The notes beneath the pieces were generated by a model that was not told the DNA's origin, did not search any database, and saw only the letters and a list, made by a program, of their open reading frames with translations. A program made the position numbers and the translations under genes. Shown piece by piece: positions 1 through 5,999 of a stretch of DNA of 13,005 nt (its first letter is position 1; the number at the start of each line of letters is the position of its first letter). Source of the stretch: Chromatiales bacterium (GTDB lineage: Bacteria > Pseudomonadota > Gammaproteobacteria > SZUA-152); contig JALTPW010000226.1 of NCBI GenBank assembly GCA_026999335.1, positions 1-13,005 of the forward strand, read 5' to 3'.

Positions 1-66
1 GTGGCGGAGTCGGTACTGAAAAATATTGAAGCCATCGACGGCGTGCTGGCCGTGCGCGGTCTGTGA
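1..66 (+). CDS. serA: C-terminal end of D-3-phosphoglycerate dehydrogenase (ACT domain), partial
   Basis: Only the last 21 codons and a TGA stop are in the window, and the 5' part lies outside it. The visible peptide ends in IEAIDGVLAVRGL. That pattern, an Ile-rich helix followed by a GV-x-x-VR strand, is typical of the end of the ACT domain closing phosphoglycerate dehydrogenase (first step of serine synthesis, NAD-dependent). Serine genes (serC, sometimes with serA) often precede pheA in gammaproteobacterial supraoperons, so the context agrees. The stop lies 10 nt before the pheA start, so the two are almost certainly cotranscribed. With so little sequence, another ACT-domain protein cannot be excluded. 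Confidence 0.55.
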   Translation: MAESVLKNIEAIDGVLAVRGL

Positions 67-76
67 GACGAACTCG

Positions 77-1156
77 ATGAGTGACAGGCTGGACGAGATT
101 CGTAAACGCATCGATGCCGTGGATGCCGATATCCAGCGGCTGATTTCCGAGCGTGCCGAATTGGCACAGGAAGTGGCGCACATCAAACAGGTCGAACAGA
201 CGGACGAGAATGTGGTTTTTTATCGTCCCGAGCGTGAGGCACAGGTGCTGCGCAAGGTATTGGCGCGTAACCAGGGCCCATTAGCCGGTGAGGAAATGGC
301 GCGCCTGTTCCGTGAGATCATGTCCGCCTGTCTGGCTTTGGAGCAGCCGCTCAGCGTGGCTTTTCTCGGCCCCGAGGGCACGTTTACCCAGGCTGCGGTA
401 TTGAAACATTTCGGCCATTCCGTGCACCTCCACCCCATGGCCGCCATTGACGAGGTGTTCCGCGAAGTGGAGGCGGGCAGTGCCCATTTCGGTGTGGTGC
501 CGGTGGAAAATTCCACCGAGGGGGTGGTCAATCATACCCTGGACATGTTCATGCGTTCTTCGTTGGCTATTTGTGGTGAAGTGGAATTACGTATCCATCA
601 CCACCTGATTGGCCGTGACCGCCATCACATAAAAAAGATCTATTCTCATCAGCAGTCGCTGGCGCAGTGCCGTGAATGGTTGGATGCGCACTTGCCTGAA
701 GTGGAACGGGTTTCCGTCAGCTCCAATGCCGAGGCCGTGCGCCGCGCGGCTGCGGAGGAGGGTGCTGCGGCTATCGCCGGCGAGACGGCCGCTGAAATTT
801 ATGACCTGCCGGTGCTTGAGGCCAAGGTTGAGGATAATCCTGACAATACCACGCGCTTTCTGGTGGTTGGTGTACAGGCGGTTCCGCCCAGTGGCGACGA
901 CAAGACCTCGTTGCTGGTCTCAACACCGAACCGCCCTGGCGCACTCTATCGCCTGCTGTCGCCCTTCGAGCGCAATGGTATTTCCATGAGTCGCATCGAG
1001 TCCCGGCCCTCGCGTCTGGCCAATTGGGAATATGTGTTTTTTATCGATATCAATGGTCATATCCAGGATAAGGCGGTTTCCAAGGCACTGGAAACCCTGA
1101 AGACAGACTCACCCATGTTCAAGATACTGGGTTCCTATCCCAAGGCTGTTTTGTAA
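77..1156 (+). CDS. pheA: Bifunctional chorismate mutase / prephenate dehydratase (P-protein)
   Basis: The P-protein converts chorismate to prephenate and then to phenylpyruvate, the committed branch to phenylalanine, in the cytoplasm. The 359-residue product has three parts. An AroQ-type helical chorismate mutase occupies about residues 1-90 (MSDRLDEIRKRIDAVD start, Arg26, Lys37, FYRPEREAQVL). The prephenate dehydratase domain begins near VAFLGPEGTFTQ and carries the catalytic TRF motif at about residues 259-261 (DNTTRF). A C-terminal ACT domain follows, with the NRPGALY and ESRPSR motifs (ESRPSR near residue 308) that form the phenylalanine allosteric site in this family. ATG 77 is chosen because an in-frame ATG at 26 lies inside the upstream gene and adds 17 residues unlike the family. 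The length is close to the usual 360-390. The Shine-Dalgarno is weak, which suggests coupling to the upstream stop 10 nt away. Feedback inhibition by phenylalanine is expected from the intact ESRP site. Confidence 0.96.
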   Translation: MSDRLDEIRKRIDAVDADIQRLISERAELAQEVAHIKQVEQTDENVVFYRPEREAQVLRKVLARNQGPLAGEEMARLFREIMSACLALEQPLSVAFLGPEGTFTQAAVLKHFGHSVHLHPMAAIDEVFREVEAGSAHFGVVPVENSTEGVVNHTLDMFMRSSLAICGEVELRIHHHLIGRDRHHIKKIYSHQQSLAQCREWLDAHLPEVERVSVSSNAEAVRRAAAEEGAAAIAGETAAEIYDLPVLEAKVEDNPDNTTRFLVVGVQAVPPSGDDKTSLLVSTPNRPGALYRLLSPFERNGISMSRIESRPSRLANWEYVFFIDINGHIQDKAVSKALETLKTDSPMFKILGSYPKAVL

Positions 1157-1162
1157 CTGATC

Positions 1163-1223
1163 CGTAGGGTGGGCATTGCCCGCCATTTCAGCGCACCAGC
1201 CAGGCTTGGTGGGCGATGCCTAC
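1163..1223 (+). repeat. Imperfect palindromic (REP-like) hairpin in the pheA-hisC gap
   Basis: Arms GCATTGCCCGCC (1173-1184) and GGTGGGCGATGC (1208-1219) pair over 12 positions, with two G-U wobbles, around a 23-nt loop. The whole unit begins with GTAGGGTGGGC and ends with GATGCCTAC, a form of the GTAGGGTGGGC-type intergenic repeat seen scattered through many proteobacterial genomes. No T-tract follows, so it is not an obvious intrinsic terminator. It probably acts as an mRNA hairpin between cistrons. Confidence 0.6.
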
Positions 1224-1265
1224 ACGACTTGAAGAGCCAGAGAGCCGAAGCAAAGAGAAGTGGTA

Positions 1266-2381
1266 ATGAATCGTTTCGAACAGTGGGCTACGCCGGGCGT
1301 ATGTGGCCTTCATCCCTATCAGCCGGGCAAGCCCAGCGATGAACTGCGGCGCGAATACGGCGTCAGCGACATCGTCAAACTGGCTTCCAATGAAAACCCC
1401 CTCGGCTCCAGTCCGCGTGTGCATGAGGTGCTGGCCGGTAAGTTCGCCGAATTGGCGCACTATCCCGATGGCAACGGCTTCGCTCTTAAGCAGGCATTGG
1501 CTGAGCGTCACGGCGTGGACATGGCGCAGATCACCCTCGGCAATGGTTCCAGCGATGTGCTGGAATTCGTCGTGCGGGTGTTTGTACAGCCGGGTGACGA
1601 GGTGCTGTTTTCCGAACACGCCTTCGCCATGTATCCCATCATCACGCAGGCCGCCAGTGCGCAGGCGGTGGTCGCCCCGGCGCGTGACTGGGGACACGAT
1701 CTCGAGGCCATGTACTCGCTGATCAGCGAGCGCACGCGGGTGATTTTCATTGCTAATCCCAACAATCCCACCGGTACCTGGCTGCCGGGCGATGAGTTAC
1801 AGGCCTTCATCGCCGCAGTGCCGGAACGGGTCGCCGTGGTGGTCGACGAGGCCTATTTCGAATATGCCAGCAGTCCCGCCCTGGGCGCGGCCGGTTACCC
1901 GGACACCAGCCGCTGGCTGGATCGTTTCCCAAATCTGCTGGTGACACGCACCTTCTCCAAGGCCTATGGACTGGCCGGGTTGCGTGTGGGTTATTCGCTG
2001 TCTCACCCGGACATGGCTAACCTGATGAATCGCATCCGCCCGCCCTTCAACGTCAACAGTCTGGCCCTGGCCGCAGCCACGGTGGCACTGCTGGACGAGG
2101 CACACGTCCACCAGGCGGTGAATCTGAACGTGGAAGAGATGGAGCGGGTCACGGATGCAGTGACGGAAATGGGCCTCGACTTCATTCCTTCCGTCGGCAA
2201 CTTCGTCAGCATTGATGTGGGCGGTAATGCGGCGTCTGTGTATGATGCACTGCTTTACGCGGGTGTCATCGTGCGCCCGGTGGCCAATTACGGTATGCCG
2301 CGGCATTTGCGCGTGACGTTGGGGCTGGCGGCGGAGAATGAGCGTTTTCTGGCGGCGCTGCGTAAAGTGCTGAAGAAGTAA
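1266..2381 (+). CDS. hisC: Histidinol-phosphate / aromatic aminotransferase (PLP, fold type I)
   Basis: This is a pyridoxal-phosphate aminotransferase of the HisC family, 371 residues. The family transaminates histidinol phosphate/imidazole acetol phosphate, and supraoperon members also act on phenylpyruvate and 4-hydroxyphenylpyruvate. Family motifs run in order: SNENPLG (41-47), NPNNPTG (164-170), DEAYFEY (from residue 194, Asp contacting the PLP ring nitrogen), and RTFSKAYGLAGLRVGY with the Schiff-base lysine at about residue 232. A C-terminal LRVTLG supplies the substrate-carboxylate arginine. ATG 1266 is preferred over the in-frame GTG at 1260 because AGAGAAG at 1254-1260 sits as a ribosome binding site 5 nt upstream, and because MNRF...GLHPYQPGKP matches the family N-terminus. 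The position between pheA and tyrA, rather than in a his operon, suggests a role as the final aminotransferase for Phe and Tyr. The sequence alone does not settle substrate preference. Confidence 0.93.
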   Translation: MNRFEQWATPGVCGLHPYQPGKPSDELRREYGVSDIVKLASNENPLGSSPRVHEVLAGKFAELAHYPDGNGFALKQALAERHGVDMAQITLGNGSSDVLEFVVRVFVQPGDEVLFSEHAFAMYPIITQAASAQAVVAPARDWGHDLEAMYSLISERTRVIFIANPNNPTGTWLPGDELQAFIAAVPERVAVVVDEAYFEYASSPALGAAGYPDTSRWLDRFPNLLVTRTFSKAYGLAGLRVGYSLSHPDMANLMNRIRPPFNVNSLALAAATVALLDEAHVHQAVNLNVEEMERVTDAVTEMGLDFIPSVGNFVSIDVGGNAASVYDALLYAGVIVRPVANYGMPRHLRVTLGLAAENERFLAALRKVLKK

Positions 2382-2466
2382 AATGCTCAACGCAAAGGAA
2401 GCAGCGCTGATTATTTTCGTTGTGTCGTTTTGCGGTGCGACGTCAGGAGGCAGGGTTGCTCCATCG

Positions 2467-2513
2467 TGCGTATGGCGCACGCTACAGGCACGTGTAGTGC
2501 GCGCCGTGCGCGC
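2467..2513 (+). repeat. GC-rich imperfect inverted repeat
   Basis: The left arm GTGCGTATGGCGCACGCTAC (from 2467) and the right arm TGTAGTGCGCGCCGTGCGCG (from 2493) are imperfect reverse complements. The core GGCGCACGCTACA against the reverse complement of TGTAGTGCGCGCC matches at 11 of 13 positions. Each arm also contains a small self-hairpin (GTGCG...CGCAC; GCGCG...GCGCGC). It resembles the 'GTAGGGTGCGC...' class of intergenic palindromes. Confidence 0.55.
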
Positions 2514-2594
2514 AACATAGGGGATCCAGTTTTTCTCGTCGCAGCACACTGCGGTGCAACGTATTAACCGGGCAATAGGCAATAATAGCCAGGG

Positions 2595-2614
2595 TTGACT
2601 CACTATGGAGTCAA
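2595..2614 (+). repeat. Perfect short palindrome TTGACTC-N6-GAGTCAA
   Basis: Seven-base arms TTGACTC (2595-2601) and GAGTCAA (2608-2614) are exact reverse complements around ACTATG. The site lies 80 nt before tyrA. It could be a dimeric regulator operator or a small hairpin. The left arm also reads like a -35 element (TTGACT), but the possible -10 (TACAAA, 2616-2621) is only 15 nt away, so a promoter here is weakly supported. Confidence 0.4.
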
Positions 2615-2623
2615 ATACAAATG

Positions 2624-2660
2624 TTTTGCGTTCTTTTGCGCCTTTAACGCCCTTTGCGTT
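2624..2660 (+). repeat. Degenerate 9-11 nt tandem (TTTGCGTT / TTTGCGCC) repeat
   Basis: Four successive degenerate units are visible: TTTTGCGTTC, TTTTGCGCC, TTTAACGCC, CTTTGCGTT. On the opposite strand this reads as the AACGCAAAG/GGCGCAAAAG-type repeat often found between genes in gammaproteobacteria. A single unit (CAACGCAAAGG) in the opposite orientation sits at 2388-2398, just after hisC. Confidence 0.5.
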
Positions 2661-2693
2661 GAAAATAACACGACAAGATAAACCTCGAAGCGA

Positions 2694-3557
2694 ATGATTA
2701 AGCAACTCACCATCATCGGTGTCGGCCTCATCGGCGGTTCCCTCGCACGTGCCCTGCGCGAGGCCGGGGTCGTGGACGAGGTCGTCGGGGGCGGGCGTGA
2801 TGCGGCGCATCTGCAACGGGCGCAGGCGCTGGGTGTCATCACTCGTTACACGACCGATCTCGCTGCGGCGGTGCAGGGCGCGGACATGGTGCTGCTCGCC
2901 GTGCCGGTCGGGGCGATGGAGGTGGTACTGCGCGCAATCGCGCCGCAACTGCCAGCTGATGCAGTGCTGACAGACGCCGGTTCCACCAAGGGCAGTGTCA
3001 TCGCTGCGGCACAGCGGGTGTTTGGTGCGTTGCCGGCCGGTTTCGTGCCCGGCCACCCCATCGCTGGTACGGAAAACAGCGGTGTCGAGGCCTCCTTCGC
3101 CGAGCTGTACCGGGGCCGCCGCGTGATTCTTACGCCTACCACGGCCAGCAGCGCGGAGGCCGTCGAGCGCGTGCGTGCCATGTGGCAAGCCACCGGTGCC
3201 GAGGTGATGGAAATGGATGCTGAACACCATGATCACGTCTTGGCCGCCACCAGCCATCTGCCGCATCTGCTGGCCTTCGGTCTCGTCGACACGCTGGCGA
3301 AGATGAGCGATAAACAGGAGATCTTCGCGTATGCTGCCGGCGGTTTTCGTGATTTCACCCGTATCGCCTCCAGTGACCCGCAGATGTGGCGCGATATCTG
3401 CGTGAGCAATGAGCCGGCCCTGCTGGCCCTGCTGGATCGCTTCGAGGTCGATCTGAAACGTCTGCGCGAGGCCATTGCCAACGATGACGGCGACTATCTG
3501 CTGGAGGTCTTCAGTCATGCCAAGGCCGCACGTGATCGCTTTTGTGACGAAAAATAA
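2694..3557 (+). CDS. tyrA: Prephenate dehydrogenase, monofunctional
   Basis: This enzyme oxidatively decarboxylates prephenate to 4-hydroxyphenylpyruvate using NAD(P)+, the tyrosine branch, in the cytoplasm. The 287-residue protein opens with a Rossmann nucleotide-binding motif, IIGVGLIGGS (GxGxxGGS at residues 9-16). It then shows GHPIAGTENSGVEA with the conserved histidine at about residue 121, and HHDHVLAATSHLPHL (about 178-192), the helical-domain signature of the TyrA family. There is no N-terminal chorismate mutase (unlike enteric T-proteins), no C-terminal ACT domain, and no fused AroA (unlike Pseudomonas). The start at 2694 puts the Rossmann strand at the very N-terminus, as usual. 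The ribosome binding site is weak (CGAAG). Cofactor preference (NAD versus NADP) is not readable with confidence. Confidence 0.94.
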   Translation: MIKQLTIIGVGLIGGSLARALREAGVVDEVVGGGRDAAHLQRAQALGVITRYTTDLAAAVQGADMVLLAVPVGAMEVVLRAIAPQLPADAVLTDAGSTKGSVIAAAQRVFGALPAGFVPGHPIAGTENSGVEASFAELYRGRRVILTPTTASSAEAVERVRAMWQATGAEVMEMDAEHHDHVLAATSHLPHLLAFGLVDTLAKMSDKQEIFAYAAGGFRDFTRIASSDPQMWRDICVSNEPALLALLDRFEVDLKRLREAIANDDGDYLLEVFSHAKAARDRFCDEK

Positions 3558-3565
3558 ACACGGTA

Positions 3566-3618
3566 GGAGCGGGCCATGCCCGCGATTGAGCCAATTTATC
3601 GCGGGCATGGCCCGCTCC
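3566..3618 (+). repeat. Perfect 20-bp inverted repeat (REP-like) between tyrA and aroA
   Basis: GGAGCGGGCCATGCCCGCGA (3566-3585) is followed by its exact reverse complement at 3599-3618, around a 13-nt loop. The sequence closely resembles the GGAGCGGGC-T-T-GCCCGCGA repetitive extragenic palindromes of Pseudomonas. It begins 9 nt after the tyrA stop and ends 24 nt before the aroA start. No T-run follows, so it is more likely an mRNA-stabilising hairpin or REP/BIME element than a classical terminator. Confidence 0.85.
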
Positions 3619-3641
3619 GGCAGAAATTGTGAGAAAAATGT

Positions 3642-4964
3642 ATGACTGACAATGTGATCTTTACCGTACAACCCGGCGGCCACCTTGTTGGCGAGGCGCG
3701 CGTGCCCGGTGACAAGTCCATCTCCCACCGTTCCATCATGCTGGGTTCACTGGCCGAGGGCGTGACCGAGGTCAGCGGTTTCCTCGAAGGTGAAGATAGC
3801 CTCGCCACCCTGCAGGCCTTTCGCGACATGGGTGTACGCATCGACGGCCCCGAAAATGGCCGGGTGACCATTCACGGCGTCGGTCTGCACGGCCTCAAGC
3901 CGCCGGCCGGGCCGCTGTACGTAGGCAATTCCGGTACCTCCATGCGTCTGCTGGCCGGGCTGCTGTCGGGGCAAGGCTTCGACATACACCTGACCGGTGA
4001 CACTTCGCTGTCCGGTCGCCCTATGCGTCGTGTCACCGATCCACTGGCGCTGATGGGGGCGGTGATCGGTACCGCCGAGAACGGTACCGCGCCACTGGAT
4101 ATCTGTGGCGATCAGCCGCTCTACGGCATTAATTTCGAGATGCCAGTGGCCAGCGCGCAGGTCAAATCGGCCCTGTTGCTGGCCGGGTTGTACGCCAAGG
4201 GACGCACCTGTGTCACCGAGCCGGCGCCTACCCGCGATCACACCGAGCGTATGCTGGCCGGTTTCGGCTATCCGCTCGAGCGCGATGGCGCCACCGCCTG
4301 CGTGACGGGTGGCGGCAAGCTGACGGCGACCCCGGTGGAGGTGCCGGCGGACATTTCTTCTGCGGCTTTCTTCATGGTCGGTGCCAGTATCAGCGAGGGA
4401 TCGGATCTTACCCTGCGCCATGTGGGCATTAACCCCACACGTATTGGTGTTATCAATATCCTGCGTGCCATGGGTGGTGACCTGACCCTGAGCAATGAAC
4501 GGGAAGTGGGTGGTGAGCCGGTGGCCGATATCCGCGTGCGTGCGGCGAAATTGAAGGGTATCCGTATCGACGAGGCACAGGTGCCGCTGGCCATCGATGA
4601 GTTCCCGGCCCTGTTCGTGGCCGCTGCCTGTGCCGAAGGGGAGACGGTGCTCACCGGCGCGAGTGAACTGAGAGTGAAGGAGAGCGACCGTATTCAGGTG
4701 ATGGCCGACGGTCTGCAAGCCCTTGGTGTGGATGCCCGGCCTAGCGAGGATGGTATTGTTATCCAGGGGCGCGCTCGCGAGGTGGAACCCATTGGCAGTG
4801 GCCGGGTCTCTAGCCATGGCGACCACCGCATCGCCATGGCCTTCGCCATGGCCGCGTTGCGCGCTGGCGGGCCTATTGTCATCGACGACTGCGCCAACGT
4901 GAACACCTCGTTCCCGGATTTCGTTGGCCTGGCGAGGCAGTGCGGGTTGGATATTCAGGACTGA
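3642..4964 (+). CDS. aroA: 3-phosphoshikimate 1-carboxyvinyltransferase (EPSP synthase), class II-like
   Basis: AroA joins shikimate-3-phosphate and phosphoenolpyruvate to give EPSP, the sixth shikimate step. The 440-residue protein carries PGDKSISHR (Lys25 among the PEP/S3P contacts), VGNSGTSMRLLAG (95-106), LSGRPMRRV (from about 123), IDEFP (catalytic Asp at about 319), RVKESDRI (344-351, conserved Glu347) and HGDHRIAMA near the C-terminus. It shows GDKS (23-26), SAQVK (171-175), RDHTE (198-202) and NPTR (264-267), the four motifs used to define class II EPSP synthases. The E. coli-type equivalents differ at GDKS (GSKS in E. coli). Gly98 in GNSGT aligns with the glycine at which CP4-type enzymes have alanine. 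ATG 3642 matches the family N-terminus, with GTGAGA as a weak ribosome binding site. Confidence 0.96.
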   Translation: MTDNVIFTVQPGGHLVGEARVPGDKSISHRSIMLGSLAEGVTEVSGFLEGEDSLATLQAFRDMGVRIDGPENGRVTIHGVGLHGLKPPAGPLYVGNSGTSMRLLAGLLSGQGFDIHLTGDTSLSGRPMRRVTDPLALMGAVIGTAENGTAPLDICGDQPLYGINFEMPVASAQVKSALLLAGLYAKGRTCVTEPAPTRDHTERMLAGFGYPLERDGATACVTGGGKLTATPVEVPADISSAAFFMVGASISEGSDLTLRHVGINPTRIGVINILRAMGGDLTLSNEREVGGEPVADIRVRAAKLKGIRIDEAQVPLAIDEFPALFVAAACAEGETVLTGASELRVKESDRIQVMADGLQALGVDARPSEDGIVIQGRAREVEPIGSGRVSSHGDHRIAMAFAMAALRAGGPIVIDDCANVNTSFPDFVGLARQCGLDIQD

Positions 4965-5025
4965 GGGCAAAGGATCAAGAACTCGTCCTAAAAACACATT
5001 CATCGCGCGTTTTTCTGGATCAACT

Positions 5026-5721
5026 ATGAACACAAAAACAACCACCACCGTGCCAGTGATTACCATCGATGGCCCTACCGCCTCCGGCAAGGGCACCATC
5101 ACCCGCCTACTGGCGCAACGTCTTGGCTGGCATATCCTCGACAGCGGCGCCCTGTATCGCCTGGTGGCGCTGGCGGCGCATAAGCACAGCATCCCCCTGG
5201 ACGACGCCGACAGCCTGCAGCCGCTGGCGGCCCATCTGGACGTGGAATTCGCCATCGATGAAGACTCCGGCGAAATCGTTACGCTGCTGGAAGGGGAAGA
5301 TGTGACTCAGGATCTGCGCAGCGAGACCTGCGGCAATGATGCCTCGCGGGTGGCGCAGATAGCGATGGTGCGTGAGGCCCTGCTGGCACGTCAGCGGGCT
5401 TTCTGCGAGACGCCCGGGCTGGTGGCCGACGGGCGTGATATGGGCACGGTGGTCTTTCCGGACGCCGTACTCAAGATATTCCTCACCGCGAGCGTCGAAG
5501 AACGCGCCTGCAGACGCTATAACCAGTTGAAAGACAAGGGTTTGGGTGTTACCATGCGCGGTCTTTTAGACGAGATTGCCGAGCGCGATGCGCGTGATCG
5601 CGGGCGGGCGGCCTCGCCGCTGGTGGCCGCCGAAGATGCGGTTCAGCTGGATACGTCCGAGCTCACCATCGATGAAGTCGTGGATCGTTTGTGGTCGCTT
5701 TGTCAGGTTCGCTTGAACTAG
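5026..5721 (+). CDS. cmk: Cytidylate (CMP/dCMP) kinase
   Basis: Cmk phosphorylates CMP and dCMP with ATP to the diphosphates, for RNA, DNA and lipid precursor supply. The 231-residue protein has the P-loop GPTASGKGT at residues 16-24 (Lys22). It then shows LDSGALYR (38-45), ADGRDMGTVVFPDA in the CMP-binding part, and the LID region ERACRRYNQLKDKG. The C-terminal AERDARDRGRAASPL closes the typical bacterial Cmk pattern. An in-frame ATG at 4924 would overlap the end of aroA and add 34 unrelated residues, so ATG 5026 is chosen; length and N-terminus then match the family. The Shine-Dalgarno is poor (GGAT, 5 nt before the ATG). The order aroA-cmk-rpsA is conserved widely in proteobacteria and implies shared transcription. 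Confidence 0.95.
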   Translation: MNTKTTTTVPVITIDGPTASGKGTITRLLAQRLGWHILDSGALYRLVALAAHKHSIPLDDADSLQPLAAHLDVEFAIDEDSGEIVTLLEGEDVTQDLRSETCGNDASRVAQIAMVREALLARQRAFCETPGLVADGRDMGTVVFPDAVLKIFLTASVEERACRRYNQLKDKGLGVTMRGLLDEIAERDARDRGRAASPLVAAEDAVQLDTSELTIDEVVDRLWSLCQVRLN

Positions 5722-5999
5722 GCGGTTGTCGAATGTTTCATGTCTTGTCTGAAGAAGGCGCAGTAACTGCAAGTTGTGGTTCTGCGTTTTGCTGTTTTTG
5801 GAAGCAAGCAGTGGCAGCAAACAGGCAGTCCCGCATGTGTGGGTAACTGCAAAAAGGTGCCTGCTCCGGTGGGCGTAAATTCACTTACAATTACCATCTT
5901 TTTTCACGTTAGTCTGGTTTTGATGACGGCGCGTTTGGATGGTTTGCACAAACTGTCGTTCCCGACTCTGTGGTTTGGAACGTCAAGGATAGAAAAGCG
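5722..5999 (+). promoter_or_regulatory. 278-nt untranslated leader region upstream of rpsA
   Basis: There is no credible gene between cmk and rpsA. The region is less GC-rich than its neighbours and contains several GGA triplets (for example TTTGGAT near 5934-5940, TTTGGAA near 5973-5979, AAGGAT at 5985-5990). In E. coli the rpsA leader folds into hairpins exposing GGA motifs through which S1 represses its own translation. A comparable leader here is an inference. The TACAAT at 5886-5891 is a possible -10, but I see no good -35 at the right distance. Confidence 0.45.

Larger units (their letters stand above)
2382..2693 (+). other. 312-bp non-coding, repeat-rich gap between hisC and tyrA
   Basis: I find no convincing gene here. 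The gap holds (a) an exact 11-bp inverted repeat near its ends, CAACGCAAAGG at 2388-2398 and CCTTTGCGTTG at 2651-2661; (b) a near-exact direct repeat, TGCGGTGCGACGT at 2431-2443 and TGCGGTGCAACGT at 2550-2562 (12 of 13 identical); (c) a GC-rich dyad at 2467-2513; (d) a 7-bp-arm palindrome at 2595-2614; (e) a degenerate TTTGCG(T/C) tandem at about 2624-2660. It looks like a patch in which short intergenic repeats have accumulated. It is unusually long for an interior gap in this cluster. Confidence 0.7.

Noticed and set aside
26..76. N-terminal extension of pheA from an upstream ATG
   Set aside because: The extra 17 residues lie within the end of the upstream gene, contain atypical Cys/Trp, and precede the canonical chorismate mutase start.
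1797..3728. A 643-codon antisense open frame spanning hisC, the repeat patch and tyrA
   Set aside because: It is opposite two well-recognised genes, its translation shows no family resemblance and is rich in His, Arg and Gln, as antisense frames of GC-rich genes are. Its crossing of the gap without a stop is most simply chance.
4990..5015. AAAAACAC...GCGTTTTT as a terminator between aroA and cmk
   Set aside because: The stem is only about seven weak, mismatched base pairs with little GC, so it is insufficient for a terminator.
4924..5025. Upstream in-frame start for cmk inside aroA
   Set aside because: It would add 34 residues before the usual Cmk N-terminus and overlap aroA by 41 bases.
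3747..5255. A 502-codon antisense open frame opposite aroA and cmk
   Set aside because: It is fully covered by two genes with intact catalytic motifs. The antisense translation has a low-complexity His/Arg/Gly/Gln composition and no recognisable domain.
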